A stretch of DNA of 64,000 bases from Duncaniella muricolitica (GCA_025808375.1 CP061009.1:2294001-2358000), one strand, 5' to 3'; counted from the stretch's first letter, positions 28,187 to 37,317 are shown. The notes: a model not told the origin generated them from the letters alone. A program made the numbers and translations.

Positions 28187-28383
28187 ATATCACCATCAAC
28201 GACGTGCCCCTCACACTCCCCTCGGGCTCGATGCTCAGCGATGCGCTCGCAGCCAAAGAGATTAAGCTCTCAGGTATTGCCACAGCTCTTAACGGAACGG
28301 TCATACCCGCCGACAGACGTCAGTCTACACCATTGAGCGAAGGAGACAAAATAGTAATTATAAAGGCATTTTACGGTGGCTGA
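28183..28383 (+). CDS. thiS: Thiamine biosynthesis sulfur carrier protein ThiS
   Basis: A 66-aa ubiquitin-like carrier ending in the required Gly-Gly (KAFYGG). Its C-terminus is adenylated and then thiocarboxylated to give sulfur to the thiazole ring. The usual adenylating partner ThiF is not encoded in this window. The start overlaps the thiD stop and its end overlaps the next gene by 8 bases. Confidence 0.96.
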   Translation: MNITINDVPLTLPSGSMLSDALAAKEIKLSGIATALNGTVIPADRRQSTPLSEGDKIVIIKAFYGG

Positions 28384-28981
28384 TGCCCGACATCTCATAG
28401 CTATCACCCCTGAACAGCCGGTCGCTGACGAAGGATGTAAGATAGAAGCTCTCCTACGGGCCGGATGGTATCGTGTACACCTGCGTCATCCTGATGCGTC
28501 ACGTGTTGAAATGCGCGATATCATCGAGAGTGTATCCCAGCGATACCACGACAGGCTTGTGTTACACGGTCATTTCGATCTGACCTGCGACTTCAATCTC
28601 GGAGGACTACACCTCAATCACCGATGTCCGACCGCTCCTGCCTTATATTCCGGGCCGCTCAGTCGTTCATGCCACTCGATTGACGAGATCGCAGGGGCCG
28701 ACAGCATGAGTTATGTGACTCTCAGTCCGATATTCGACAGCATATCAAAGAGCGGCTATCAGGCAGCATTCACACCCGATACACTCCGCTCGCTCGACAA
28801 ATGCGACATCCCCGTGATAGCGTTAGGAGGCATAAGCCCCGAACATTTCTCCAGGCTTGACTGTTACCGTTTTAGCGGTTATGCCATGCTTGGCGCAATC
28901 CCATGGATAGGCACATGTGAGCAAGTAGCCGACTTTGCTTCGCACTGCGTAGCCTGCAACATATCACACGACAATCAATAA
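28376..28981 (+). CDS. ThiE/TenI-family protein (probable thiazole tautomerase or thiamine phosphate synthase paralogue)
   Basis: A 201-aa TIM-barrel protein with family stretches RVHLRHPDAS, GGLHLNHRCP, VTLSPIFDSISKSGY and IALGGISPEH. It keeps the phosphate-binding GGI region but lacks the clear DD-x-V and Q-L-R-x-K pattern of the true ThiE encoded next, so a TenI-type thiazole tautomerase role is favoured; this is inference. The only start in a sensible place is GTG at 28376, overlapping the thiS stop, which implies coupled translation. Confidence 0.8.
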   Translation: MADARHLIAITPEQPVADEGCKIEALLRAGWYRVHLRHPDASRVEMRDIIESVSQRYHDRLVLHGHFDLTCDFNLGGLHLNHRCPTAPALYSGPLSRSCHSIDEIAGADSMSYVTLSPIFDSISKSGYQAAFTPDTLRSLDKCDIPVIALGGISPEHFSRLDCYRFSGYAMLGAIPWIGTCEQVADFASHCVACNISHDNQ

Positions 28982-28995
28982 AAAGAATCATCAAT

Positions 28996-29640
28996 ATGTT
29001 AATGTTCATAACACACCCGAGCGACCGATACAGCATCGCAGAGGAGGTGCAGATGGTGCTCGAAGGCGGCTGCAAATGGATACAGTTGCGGCTCAAGGAT
29101 GCTTCTGATGAAGAATTTCGCCAGACAGCTCTCGAGATAATACCTTTGTGCAAGGAGCATGAAGCGTTTCTTGTGTTTGACGACCGCGTAGAGCTGGCAA
29201 TGGAAATGGGGGTGCACGGCGTGCATCTCGGCAAAAACGACATGGACCCTCTCCAGGCCCGCGAAACCATGGGTGCGGAGGCTATCATAGGCATAACCGC
29301 CAACACAGCCGAAGACATACTGAAATATAAAGGACATGATGTTGATTATGTAGGTCTCGGTCCATATCGTTTCACGACAACCAAAGCCAACCTGTCGCCC
29401 GTACTTGGCACTGAAGGATATGCCGATATAGTCAAAACCGTCCGCGACGCCGACATGCTTTTGCCCATCGTTGCCATAGGCGGCATAGGTGTGGAAGACA
29501 TCCCCGCTCTCATGGCCACAGGCATCAATGGCGTGGCTGTGAACGGCTCGATAATCAATGCTCCTGACCCGGTAGCATATACACGGCTCCTGCTTGACAC
29601 GCTTAATGAGACTGTATCCGCTCTCAGAAAGAAGTCCTAA
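28996..29640 (+). CDS. thiE: Thiamine phosphate synthase
   Basis: A 214-aa TIM-barrel enzyme joining HMP-PP and thiazole phosphate. Signature residues are present: IQLRLKDA, FDDRVELAMEMGVHGVHLGKNDM, GLGPYRFTTTK and IVAIGGIG. It starts 14 bases after the TenI-like gene. Confidence 0.95.
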   Translation: MLMFITHPSDRYSIAEEVQMVLEGGCKWIQLRLKDASDEEFRQTALEIIPLCKEHEAFLVFDDRVELAMEMGVHGVHLGKNDMDPLQARETMGAEAIIGITANTAEDILKYKGHDVDYVGLGPYRFTTTKANLSPVLGTEGYADIVKTVRDADMLLPIVAIGGIGVEDIPALMATGINGVAVNGSIINAPDPVAYTRLLLDTLNETVSALRKKS

Positions 29641-29697
29641 AGCCCCACAAACCATCGTCATCACATCAGGAATAAACAATAATCATATCATCATATT

Positions 29698-30474
29698 ATG
29701 TCAGACATTCTCACCATCGGTGGTAAGGAATTTACCTCGCGCCTTTTTGTTGGCACAGGCAAATTCTCATCCAACCGCCTAATGCTTGATTCAATCATAG
29801 CATCCGGTTCGCAGATGATTACCGTAGCCATGAAGCGTATCGACATGGAGCACGAGGAGGAGGACGACATGCTCGCCCACATCAACCGTGACCATGTGCA
29901 GTTTCTCCCCAACACTTCGGGAGTGCGCAATGCCGAGGAGGCCGTGCTCGCCGCCAATCTGGCCCGCGACTGCTTTGGCACCGACTTCATCAAACTCGAG
30001 ATTCATCCCGACCCCAAATACCTGCTCCCCGACCCTATCGAGACACTGAAAGCTACTGAGGTTCTCGCCAAGCAGGGATTCAAGGTTCTCCCTTATATAC
30101 AGGCCGATCCGGTGCTGTGCAAACGTCTTGAGGAAGTCGGGACAGCCGCAGTAATGCCCCTCGGAGCACCTATAGGGACAAACAAGGGCCTCAAGACTCG
30201 CGATCTTCTTGAAATCATCATTGCCGAGAGCCGCGTGCCTGTGGTGATTGATGCCGGACTCGGCGCACCATCTCATGCTGCCGACGCTATGGAAATCGGG
30301 GCCGACGCCGTGCTCGTCAATACAGCCATCGCCGTAGCCGGCGACCCGGTAGAAATGGCCGTCGCTTTCCGACTCGCGGTTGAAGCCGGCCGCAAGGCAT
30401 ATCTTGCCGGACTCGGCTCCGTATCGTCATCGGCAAGTGCCACAAGTCCTCTCACAGCATTTCTTGATCTCTGA
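29698..30474 (+). CDS. thiG: Thiazole synthase
   Basis: A 258-aa TIM-barrel enzyme that forms the thiazole phosphate from deoxyxylulose phosphate, ThiS thiocarboxylate and dehydroglycine. Start region IGGKEFTSRLFVGTGKF, Schiff-base lysine in FIKLEIHPDP, and PLGAPIGTNKG and VIDAGLGAPSHA are visible. It works with ThiH, whose gene is displaced about 7 kb downstream. Confidence 0.96.
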   Translation: MSDILTIGGKEFTSRLFVGTGKFSSNRLMLDSIIASGSQMITVAMKRIDMEHEEEDDMLAHINRDHVQFLPNTSGVRNAEEAVLAANLARDCFGTDFIKLEIHPDPKYLLPDPIETLKATEVLAKQGFKVLPYIQADPVLCKRLEEVGTAAVMPLGAPIGTNKGLKTRDLLEIIIAESRVPVVIDAGLGAPSHAADAMEIGADAVLVNTAIAVAGDPVEMAVAFRLAVEAGRKAYLAGLGSVSSSASATSPLTAFLDL

Positions 30475-30520
30475 ATCTCTTCTGCATATAACTGAAGCCA
30501 AAATCATCACTTTATTATAA

Positions 30521-32221
30521 ATGAAAATCGAAAACATTGACGTAAACTCTTATCCCGGTTCGGAAAAGGTATACATCGACGGTGAAATGTTTCCTATCAA
30601 GGTAGCTATGCGTCGGGTCAACCTCACTCCGACAGTCGATATAGTCAACGGAGAAAAAGTCATCACCGAAAATGCTCCCGTCTACGTCTACGACACCAGC
30701 GGAGTCTACACCGACCCCAATGTCAAAATCAACATCAACGAAGGTCTGCCACGCACACGCGAGGCCCTCATAGCCCAACGCGACGACCTCGAGCAGCTCC
30801 CCCACATCACTTCCGACTACGGACGTATGCGCGAGGAAGACCCCACGCTCGACAATATCCGTTTTGCTCACCGCTATGCGCCCCGACGTGCCGCCAAGGG
30901 CAAGGAAATCACACAGATGGCATTGGCAAAAAAGGGCATTATCACTCCTGAGATGGAGTATGTGGCTATCCGCGAGAACAACAACGCCCGCGCAATGGGC
31001 ATCGAAAGCCACATCACTCCTGAGTTTGTCCGTGCTGAAATTGCCGCCGGACGAGCCGTACTCCCCGCCAATATCAATCATCCCGAAGCCGAACCTATGA
31101 TTATAGGCCGAAACTTCCTCGTCAAACTCAACACCAATATCGGCAACTCGGCCCTTTCGTCAGGCATCGAGGAAGAGGTGAGCAAAGCCGTGTGGAGCTG
31201 CTATTGGGGCGGTGACACTCTGATGGACCTCTCGACAGGCGACAATATTCACGAGACACGAGAGTGGATTATCCGCAACTGTCCTGTGCCCGTAGGAACA
31301 GTCCCCGTATATCAGGCACTTGAGAAAGTCAATGGCCGCGTCGAAGACCTCAAATGGGAAATATACCGTGACACTCTCATCGAGCAGGCCGAACAGGGTG
31401 TAGACTACTTCACCATCCACGCCGGTGCGCTCCGCGCCCATGCCGATATGGTCAAGGAACGTCTCACCGGCATAGTGTCGCGCGGCGGCTCCATCATGAC
31501 CAGTTGGGCCGTGATGCACAATGAGGAAAACTTCCTCTACACCCACTTTGACGAAATCTGCGAGATACTCGCCGCATATGATGTGGCCGTATCGCTCGGC
31601 GACGGTCTTCGTCCCGGTTCGATACACGATGCCAATGACCGTTCACAGTTCCTTGAACTCGATGTGCTCGGTGAACTGACTGAGATAGCCTGGCGACACA
31701 ACGTGCAGGTGCTTATCGAAGGCCCGGGCCATGTCCCCATGCACAAGATACGCGAAAACATGGACCGTCAGCTTGAGAAGTGTCACGAAGCACCGTTCTA
31801 CACACTCGGCCCGCTTACTACCGATATCGCGCCAGGTTATGACCACATCACATCGGCCATCGGCGCGGCACAGATCGCCTGGATGGGCACAGCAATGATA
31901 TGCTATGTGACCCCAAAGGAGCATCTCGCCCTTCCCAACCTCGAGGATGTACGTAACGGTGTAATCACCTACAAGATTGCCGCTCATGCCGCCGACTTAG
32001 CCAAAGGCCACCCCGGAGCACAGGTGCGTGACGACGCCATGAGCAAGGCTCGGTTTGAGTTCAGATGGAAAGACCAGTTCAATCTGTCGCTCGACCCCGC
32101 CCGTGCACGTCAGTACTATGTGGAAAGCCATAAAGATGACGACCACTTCTGCACTATGTGCGGTCCCAACTTCTGCGCTATGCGCATCACTCGGAAACTC
32201 GTTGACGAGTGCGCCAAGTAA
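30521..32221 (+). CDS. thiC: Phosphomethylpyrimidine synthase
   Basis: A 566-aa radical-SAM enzyme that converts aminoimidazole ribotide to HMP phosphate. The 4Fe-4S cluster site lies at the C-terminus (CTMCGPNFC). The barrel carries GPGHVPMHKIRENM, TIHAG and EPMIIGRNF. N-terminal region VRRVNLTPTVD-like as in the family. Followed by a 160-base gap and the envelope cassette. Confidence 0.97.
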   Translation: MKIENIDVNSYPGSEKVYIDGEMFPIKVAMRRVNLTPTVDIVNGEKVITENAPVYVYDTSGVYTDPNVKININEGLPRTREALIAQRDDLEQLPHITSDYGRMREEDPTLDNIRFAHRYAPRRAAKGKEITQMALAKKGIITPEMEYVAIRENNNARAMGIESHITPEFVRAEIAAGRAVLPANINHPEAEPMIIGRNFLVKLNTNIGNSALSSGIEEEVSKAVWSCYWGGDTLMDLSTGDNIHETREWIIRNCPVPVGTVPVYQALEKVNGRVEDLKWEIYRDTLIEQAEQGVDYFTIHAGALRAHADMVKERLTGIVSRGGSIMTSWAVMHNEENFLYTHFDEICEILAAYDVAVSLGDGLRPGSIHDANDRSQFLELDVLGELTEIAWRHNVQVLIEGPGHVPMHKIRENMDRQLEKCHEAPFYTLGPLTTDIAPGYDHITSAIGAAQIAWMGTAMICYVTPKEHLALPNLEDVRNGVITYKIAAHAADLAKGHPGAQVRDDAMSKARFEFRWKDQFNLSLDPARARQYYVESHKDDDHFCTMCGPNFCAMRITRKLVDECAK

Positions 32222-32247
32222 GTTGACCTAACGCTCCCCGCCAACCA

Positions 32248-32287
32248 CGCGAGAGGGATTTTACTGAGACTGTAACACCCTCTCGCG
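32248..32287 (+). other. Hairpin after thiC (no T-run)
   Basis: CGCGAGAGGG (32248-32257) pairs perfectly with 32278-32287 around a 20-base loop. No T-run follows, so it could be a processing, stability or weak termination site rather than an intrinsic terminator. Confidence 0.55.
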
Positions 32288-32338
32288 CGTAAAGGTGCGG
32301 CAGTTGCGCCGCCCTTCTCCTCTACACGACTCTTTACA

Positions 32339-32375
32339 CACGACTTATTTTTTTCATTTTCACGACTTATTTTTG
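32339..32375 (+). promoter_or_regulatory. Repeated CACGACTTATTTTT and candidate -7 box before the envelope cassette
   Basis: CACGACTTATTTTT occurs at 32339-32352 and again at 32361-32374, a 22-base period. The second copy contains TATTTTTG (32368-32375), a TAnnTTTG match 6 bases before the ATG. No TTG element is seen. It may be a promoter or an operator pair. Confidence 0.4.
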
Positions 32376-32381
32376 TTTGTA

Positions 32382-32936
32382 ATGACCAATAGGATACTGT
32401 GGGTCCTTTCTATTCTCACATTCTCACTATGCTCACTCCCGGCCAAGGCTCAGAGAGTGGCACTGAAAACCAATACCCTCGACTGGGTATTGATGTCTCC
32501 CAACCTTACGCTCGACACCCGGCTGTCACGCAGGGTCACATTTGAAATCGGTATTGCCGGAAACCCTTTTAGTAAAACGCCCTACGGCTCAGACATAATG
32601 CTTAAAAACATACGCATAGAACCCTCGTTGCGCTATTGGTTCAACCGACCGATGGCCCGCCACTTCATGGGCGTAGCTTTCAGCGGAGGCGTCTTCAATG
32701 TGCGTATGCGTCAACACTGTTACAAGGGCAACGAATTTGCAGCAGGACTCACTTATGGCTATGCACTCGTGCTCAACCGTCACTGGAATGTGGAGTTTAC
32801 ACTCGGCCTGGGCTTAGCCCGCGTGTGGGGATATGACTATCTCTACAACGAAGGACAGCCCCTCACCCGCAATATGAGCCGCTGGCTGCCCGCGCCTGTC
32901 GGCACCGGCATCTCGTTTTCTTATATTTTAAATTGA
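32382..32936 (+). CDS. DUF3575 outer-membrane protein
   Basis: A 184-aa protein with a signal peptide (MTNRILWVLSILTFSLCSLPAKAQ) followed by RVALKTNTLDWVLMSPNLTLD, the family hallmark. The rest alternates beta strands and ends in a short aromatic strand (GISFSYILN), as expected of a small outer-membrane barrel. In other Bacteroidales DUF3575 genes often lie in fimbria-like envelope loci. The ATG at 32382 was chosen because it opens the signal peptide. First of three envelope genes inserted between thiC and thiH. Confidence 0.85.
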   Translation: MTNRILWVLSILTFSLCSLPAKAQRVALKTNTLDWVLMSPNLTLDTRLSRRVTFEIGIAGNPFSKTPYGSDIMLKNIRIEPSLRYWFNRPMARHFMGVAFSGGVFNVRMRQHCYKGNEFAAGLTYGYALVLNRHWNVEFTLGLGLARVWGYDYLYNEGQPLTRNMSRWLPAPVGTGISFSYILN

Positions 32937-32955
32937 TAACCGCGAAATAAAAGAT

Positions 32956-35013
32956 ATGTATATGACTATCACCCGACGCATATATGCTTCGCTCGCGGCT
33001 ATCATGCTGACATCGGCAGCCGCGAGTGCCCGCGACATCAATGTGCGCGGCATTGTGACCAATACCAAAGGCGAACCGCTTCAGGGCGTGTGTATCTACA
33101 ATGTGGAGACAGACCAGTTGCTCGCCAGCACCAACGAAGAGGGCAAATATCTCGTAATCATCGACAGTGACGGCAAACTCGCCTATTCGATCCTCGGCAT
33201 GGAGGACACCGAGGTGCCGGTCGAGGGCCGTCTTGCCATTGACGTAGTGCTAACCGCCTCGTCAATCACTCTTGATGAGGTGCTCGTAAAGGCCAAAGGC
33301 AAACTCAAGACCGTAGCCCCCGAGCCTACCGACATCGAAATCAAAGGCAACTATGCCCACATCAAGACCCGTGTCAAAGTGCCCCACAGACTGTTCAACT
33401 CGTCCACCCGACTGATTATACAGCCGGCACTCTATAACGTAACGGCCAACAAGATGTGGTATCTCAAACCGCTAGTATTTGACGGACGACGTTACAACAT
33501 CACTCAGGATCGCATGCTCGACTTCAATCTGAACGCCGACCCGCTCACTCCTTATGTCGAAGTGCAGAAACACTCCAGCCACAAAGACGATATGATATTC
33601 TGGAGCGACTCGGTGTATCTCGATAATCCCGACCAGGACTTTCACTGCGACATGCTCATGGCGATGGAAAATTACAATCGCGTGTTTTACCGCGATACCA
33701 CCACCATATCGCGCGGAACAGTCAACCCCATGCGCTTCTTTCAGTACAGTCTGCTCGGCACCGAAGTGACCGACACTACATTCTATCCCACTCCGGAGAT
33801 GCAGATGCGCGACACTCGCGGCGATGTGATGCTTACATTCAAGGTAAATGACGCCCGACTCTACATGGACCAGGGCAACAACCGAGCCGAGATGAACTCG
33901 CTACTCAGCCAACTGCAGCACATCGAAAATGATCCGGACGCAGCTCTCAAAAGTTTTCATATCTACTCGACATCCTCGCCCGAAGGCAACTATGCCAAAA
34001 ACGTAGATCTCTCGAAGAGACGTATGCAATCGGCTCTCGAGCTCATCATGGATAATCTCTCGCCCACCACCCGCCGCTACATGGAGGTAAAGAGCGATGC
34101 ATCGGTCGAACCGTGGGAGTCACTCGTGACAATGCTCCGTGCCGACAGTCTCAACACCGAGGCTGACGCCGTGGCCGATATAATCACAAAATATCCCGGT
34201 CAGATGGATGCCCAGTCCATAAGAATACGTAAACTCCCGTTCTACTCGTCACTTATTCCCGAGAAGTATCTTCCACGCATGCGTAAGGTAAGCTACGAGT
34301 TCCTGACCTCTCAATTCCGCTATCTGACCGATGATGAGATTGCCGAAGTGTACAAGACCGACCCGAAGTCACTTTCTCGTTACGAGTTTTTCAGGCTGTA
34401 TCGCTATATAGCCAAGACTCCGGCCGAAAAGGAAGAGTATCTGAAAAAAGCATTGGAGACCCATCCTAGTTTCCTTGTAGCTGCAACCGACCTTGCAGAC
34501 ATGAAACTCGAGCGCGGCGAGGCCGACTATGACCTGCTCGGCAATTATCTCCAACCTGGCAAGAAGATTAAGAAAATACCCGACGAGGCCCGACTCAACC
34601 ACATAGCGGCGTGTCTCGCATCACATCATTATCTCGAAGCCGACTCGCTCGCCTCGCTTCTTCCCGACACACCTCGTTTTCATAAAGCCAAGATATACAC
34701 CGACGTGTTCAACGGCCGTTATGAGGGTGCGATGCAGGAAGTCGCAGCCGAGTCACCTGTCAATGAAGTGGTGATACTGCTGGCTCTCAAAGCCAATGAC
34801 CAGGCATGGCGCAAAGCATCCAAACTCGGAGGCTCGGCCGAAGAGGAATACCTCAAGGCCGTAGCTGCCAACCGTGTAGACGAATACATGGCGGCCGTGA
34901 GTCATCTCGAAAACGCCCTGCGTCTCAAACCGGAGCTTAAAGAAATCGCCAAAATAGACGGTGACCTTATTGACCTGATGGAAGAACGTGAAGAAGAGGA
35001 GGTACAATTATGA
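32956..35013 (+). CDS. Envelope protein with CarboxypepD_reg-like domain, OmpA-like segment and helical repeats
   Basis: A 685-aa protein with a signal peptide to about residue 26. Residues 28-105 look like a CarboxypepD_reg beta-sandwich (GIVTNTKGEPLQGVCIYN) that ends LDEVLV. The middle (about 115-330) has a beta-rich part reminiscent of the DUF3868 proteins of fimbrial loci. Around 355-390 is an OmpA-like stretch (IYSTSSPEGNYAKNVDLSKRR). The last 250 residues are helical with TPR-like repeats. It probably sits in the periplasm at the outer membrane and touches peptidoglycan; that is inference. Its stop overlaps the next start (ATGA). Confidence 0.75.
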   Translation: MYMTITRRIYASLAAIMLTSAAASARDINVRGIVTNTKGEPLQGVCIYNVETDQLLASTNEEGKYLVIIDSDGKLAYSILGMEDTEVPVEGRLAIDVVLTASSITLDEVLVKAKGKLKTVAPEPTDIEIKGNYAHIKTRVKVPHRLFNSSTRLIIQPALYNVTANKMWYLKPLVFDGRRYNITQDRMLDFNLNADPLTPYVEVQKHSSHKDDMIFWSDSVYLDNPDQDFHCDMLMAMENYNRVFYRDTTTISRGTVNPMRFFQYSLLGTEVTDTTFYPTPEMQMRDTRGDVMLTFKVNDARLYMDQGNNRAEMNSLLSQLQHIENDPDAALKSFHIYSTSSPEGNYAKNVDLSKRRMQSALELIMDNLSPTTRRYMEVKSDASVEPWESLVTMLRADSLNTEADAVADIITKYPGQMDAQSIRIRKLPFYSSLIPEKYLPRMRKVSYEFLTSQFRYLTDDEIAEVYKTDPKSLSRYEFFRLYRYIAKTPAEKEEYLKKALETHPSFLVAATDLADMKLERGEADYDLLGNYLQPGKKIKKIPDEARLNHIAACLASHHYLEADSLASLLPDTPRFHKAKIYTDVFNGRYEGAMQEVAAESPVNEVVILLALKANDQAWRKASKLGGSAEEEYLKAVAANRVDEYMAAVSHLENALRLKPELKEIAKIDGDLIDLMEEREEEEVQL

Positions 35014-37289
35014 AAACGACATTACGCAAGATATATATGATGATAGGCACCTGTGTCATGCCGGCAGCAACTTATGCTGCCACAGGTGCGCCGGTAGCCA
35101 TTGACTCGACCATGAATGCACTCGACTATGTGCTCCAGCGTCCGGCTCCGGCAGAAAAGTTCCCGCAAAAACGCTTCGGTGACCATCTGTTCATTTCGGC
35201 CGAGGCCGGTCCAGACTGGATGCGCACCAATGCCAATCTCACCGGCGCGTCACTCTCTGACGCTGGCTATCGCATGGGGCTGACAATAGGCGACTGGATA
35301 ACTCCGGTGCACGGATGGAGACTTAGCATCAGCGGCGGACGCCACCACGGAGTGAAGGATACACGTCCCTTTTTCGCAGGTCTGTCGCTTGACTATATGA
35401 TGAATCTTTCAGCCCTGCTTCGTAAGGACAACCCCTCACGCCGATTTGAGCTGATAGGCATAATGGGACTCGAGGGCCAGGCACTTCACCGCGACGGACA
35501 TCGTCTGTGGGGTGCCGGTGGAGCGAGAATCGGACTGCAACCAAGACTTTATGTCACATCATCCACCTATCTCTATGTAGAGCCCCGCATCGGCATTTAT
35601 ACCGATGGGCTTGATGACGTAAAGACATGGCACCGTTATGACTGGAATGCCTCTGTTATGGTGGGCCTTGGTTATCGCATGACAGGCGGACGTGGCATCA
35701 GTGTTGACAATTCACTGTTTTCCAACGATTATTTCAGAGACAATGTATTCATCGGAGTGTCGGGCGGCGTTGTCGGTCTCGGCAATTCCACCTCGGAGTG
35801 GCGCAAACGCAAAGGCATGACCGGAATGTTGTCGATAGGCAAATGGTTCAGCGCGCCCGCCGGACTGCGTCTTTCGGTAGGCGGCACATCCCTCAGACAA
35901 CAGATCGGTCAAGACCGCCGTAATGGAGTAATAGCCGATCTCGACTATATGTGGAACCTCAATTCGGCCTTTGTCGGATACAATCCCGACAGCAAAATCG
36001 AGACAAATGTAGTGCTCGGAGCCAGCGCGGTATACCTCTCAGGCGAAGGCAAGAAATTTTTCCCGGGACTGCATGCCGGATTGCAGGGAATGTGGAAAGT
36101 ATCGCCTTCGGTCGGTCTTTATCTCGAGCCAAATGTGAGAGTGTTTGACAAAAAAATCACAGCCACAAGCAGTCGTTATGCATTCATGCCAGGTGTGAAT
36201 GTTGGTCTTGTATACCGTTTCAACTCATCGGAGAGCTATGACTATTACAAGTCATCGTTTGATTATAGCGAATTTCTCTCATCGCGCCGCTACTTCTTCG
36301 ATTTGCTTGGCGGAGTGCTCATGCGCTCACGCGAATGGTATCCCAGTTTTGCCACAACAATCAGCTTTGGTCAATGGTACACACCCGAGAGTGCATGGCG
36401 CATAAGCGGAGAGTATGAGACCATACGAAAGGGGTCGAACTATCGTTCGCTCACACTTTCGGCCGACTATATGCTGAGCCTGTCGACTCTCGCCGGAGGA
36501 TATGACAGCGAACGCGCATTTGATCTCGACGCATTTATAGGTCTGACGGCCGGAGTTGCCAACTACAATCATGGCCGCAACAGTATAATATGGGGCCCGA
36601 GGGCCGGTCTGCGCGGACGTATAAGCGTATCTCCCGCGGTTGACATTATTCTTGAACCGCAACTGCAACTGTTGTCAATACCCGACTATACACGCCGCTA
36701 TAATCCTGAAGTGCGCTTTCTCGCCGGTGTCAGCTATAAGCTCAACCGCACCAAGAGCGAGCGCACAGCCTCGACTGCCGGCATTCTTGGCGGCGAGCTA
36801 CACCCCTATGTCAACCTTGCCGGAAGCCCGATGCTCTACAGCGAAAGCATCTCGCAACCGAATATGTGCAAAGTGTCGGGAGGATTCTCGCTCGCAGCGG
36901 GAGGATGGCTTACCGGCGCGTCAGGTCTCCAACTCGGCTTTGCATATGACTGTCTGCCGTTCAACTCGCGCAGTAATCAGGAAATCAAGACTGTCAGTCT
37001 TGACTATATGCTCAATCTCACAAATGTGTTTACAGGCGAGACAGGGCGTAGATTTGAGGTCATCCCGATGCTCGGCCTCGGTGTCGGATGGGGCTCATGC
37101 CAAAACTCCAAAGCGGCATTGGCTATCGAAGGCGGCATAAGAGCCGGCTATCGCATCACCGACAACCTTGACCTGACTCTGACCCCGATGGTGACCGTAT
37201 GGCAGCCCCGCATCAACGGCACACGCTACAACAACCACCATTTCGTGGGTGTAGGCCGATTGCCGGTGGGCATTTCATATCGATTCTAA
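35010..37289 (+). CDS. Four-repeat outer-membrane barrel-like protein
   Basis: A 759-aa protein with a signal peptide (to about residue 23) and four tandem units of roughly 175-185 residues, at about 58-222, 245-405, 428-578 and 598-759. Each has a G-x-W-[aromatic or aliphatic] strand (GDWITPVHGW, GKWFSAPAGL, GQWYTPESAW, GGWLTGASGL), then a D-Y-M motif (residues 128-130, 312-314, 486-488, 665-667), then glycine-rich strands ending in an aromatic. The last residue is F (GISYRF), a typical outer-membrane barrel end. I do not recognise a named family for the whole protein. It could be four linked small barrels or one large one. Translation is coupled to the upstream gene. Confidence 0.75.
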   Translation: MKTTLRKIYMMIGTCVMPAATYAATGAPVAIDSTMNALDYVLQRPAPAEKFPQKRFGDHLFISAEAGPDWMRTNANLTGASLSDAGYRMGLTIGDWITPVHGWRLSISGGRHHGVKDTRPFFAGLSLDYMMNLSALLRKDNPSRRFELIGIMGLEGQALHRDGHRLWGAGGARIGLQPRLYVTSSTYLYVEPRIGIYTDGLDDVKTWHRYDWNASVMVGLGYRMTGGRGISVDNSLFSNDYFRDNVFIGVSGGVVGLGNSTSEWRKRKGMTGMLSIGKWFSAPAGLRLSVGGTSLRQQIGQDRRNGVIADLDYMWNLNSAFVGYNPDSKIETNVVLGASAVYLSGEGKKFFPGLHAGLQGMWKVSPSVGLYLEPNVRVFDKKITATSSRYAFMPGVNVGLVYRFNSSESYDYYKSSFDYSEFLSSRRYFFDLLGGVLMRSREWYPSFATTISFGQWYTPESAWRISGEYETIRKGSNYRSLTLSADYMLSLSTLAGGYDSERAFDLDAFIGLTAGVANYNHGRNSIIWGPRAGLRGRISVSPAVDIILEPQLQLLSIPDYTRRYNPEVRFLAGVSYKLNRTKSERTASTAGILGGELHPYVNLAGSPMLYSESISQPNMCKVSGGFSLAAGGWLTGASGLQLGFAYDCLPFNSRSNQEIKTVSLDYMLNLTNVFTGETGRRFEVIPMLGLGVGWGSCQNSKAALAIEGGIRAGYRITDNLDLTLTPMVTVWQPRINGTRYNNHHFVGVGRLPVGISYRF

Positions 37290-37317
37290 AAATTTCAGTA
37301 TCAGATATAAGAGTAAT

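Noticed and set aside
32956..37289. Fimbria operon
   Set aside because: DUF3575 and a DUF3868-like part are present, but no fimbrillin-type subunit with lipobox and donor strand was seen, so the cassette is not called fimbrial.
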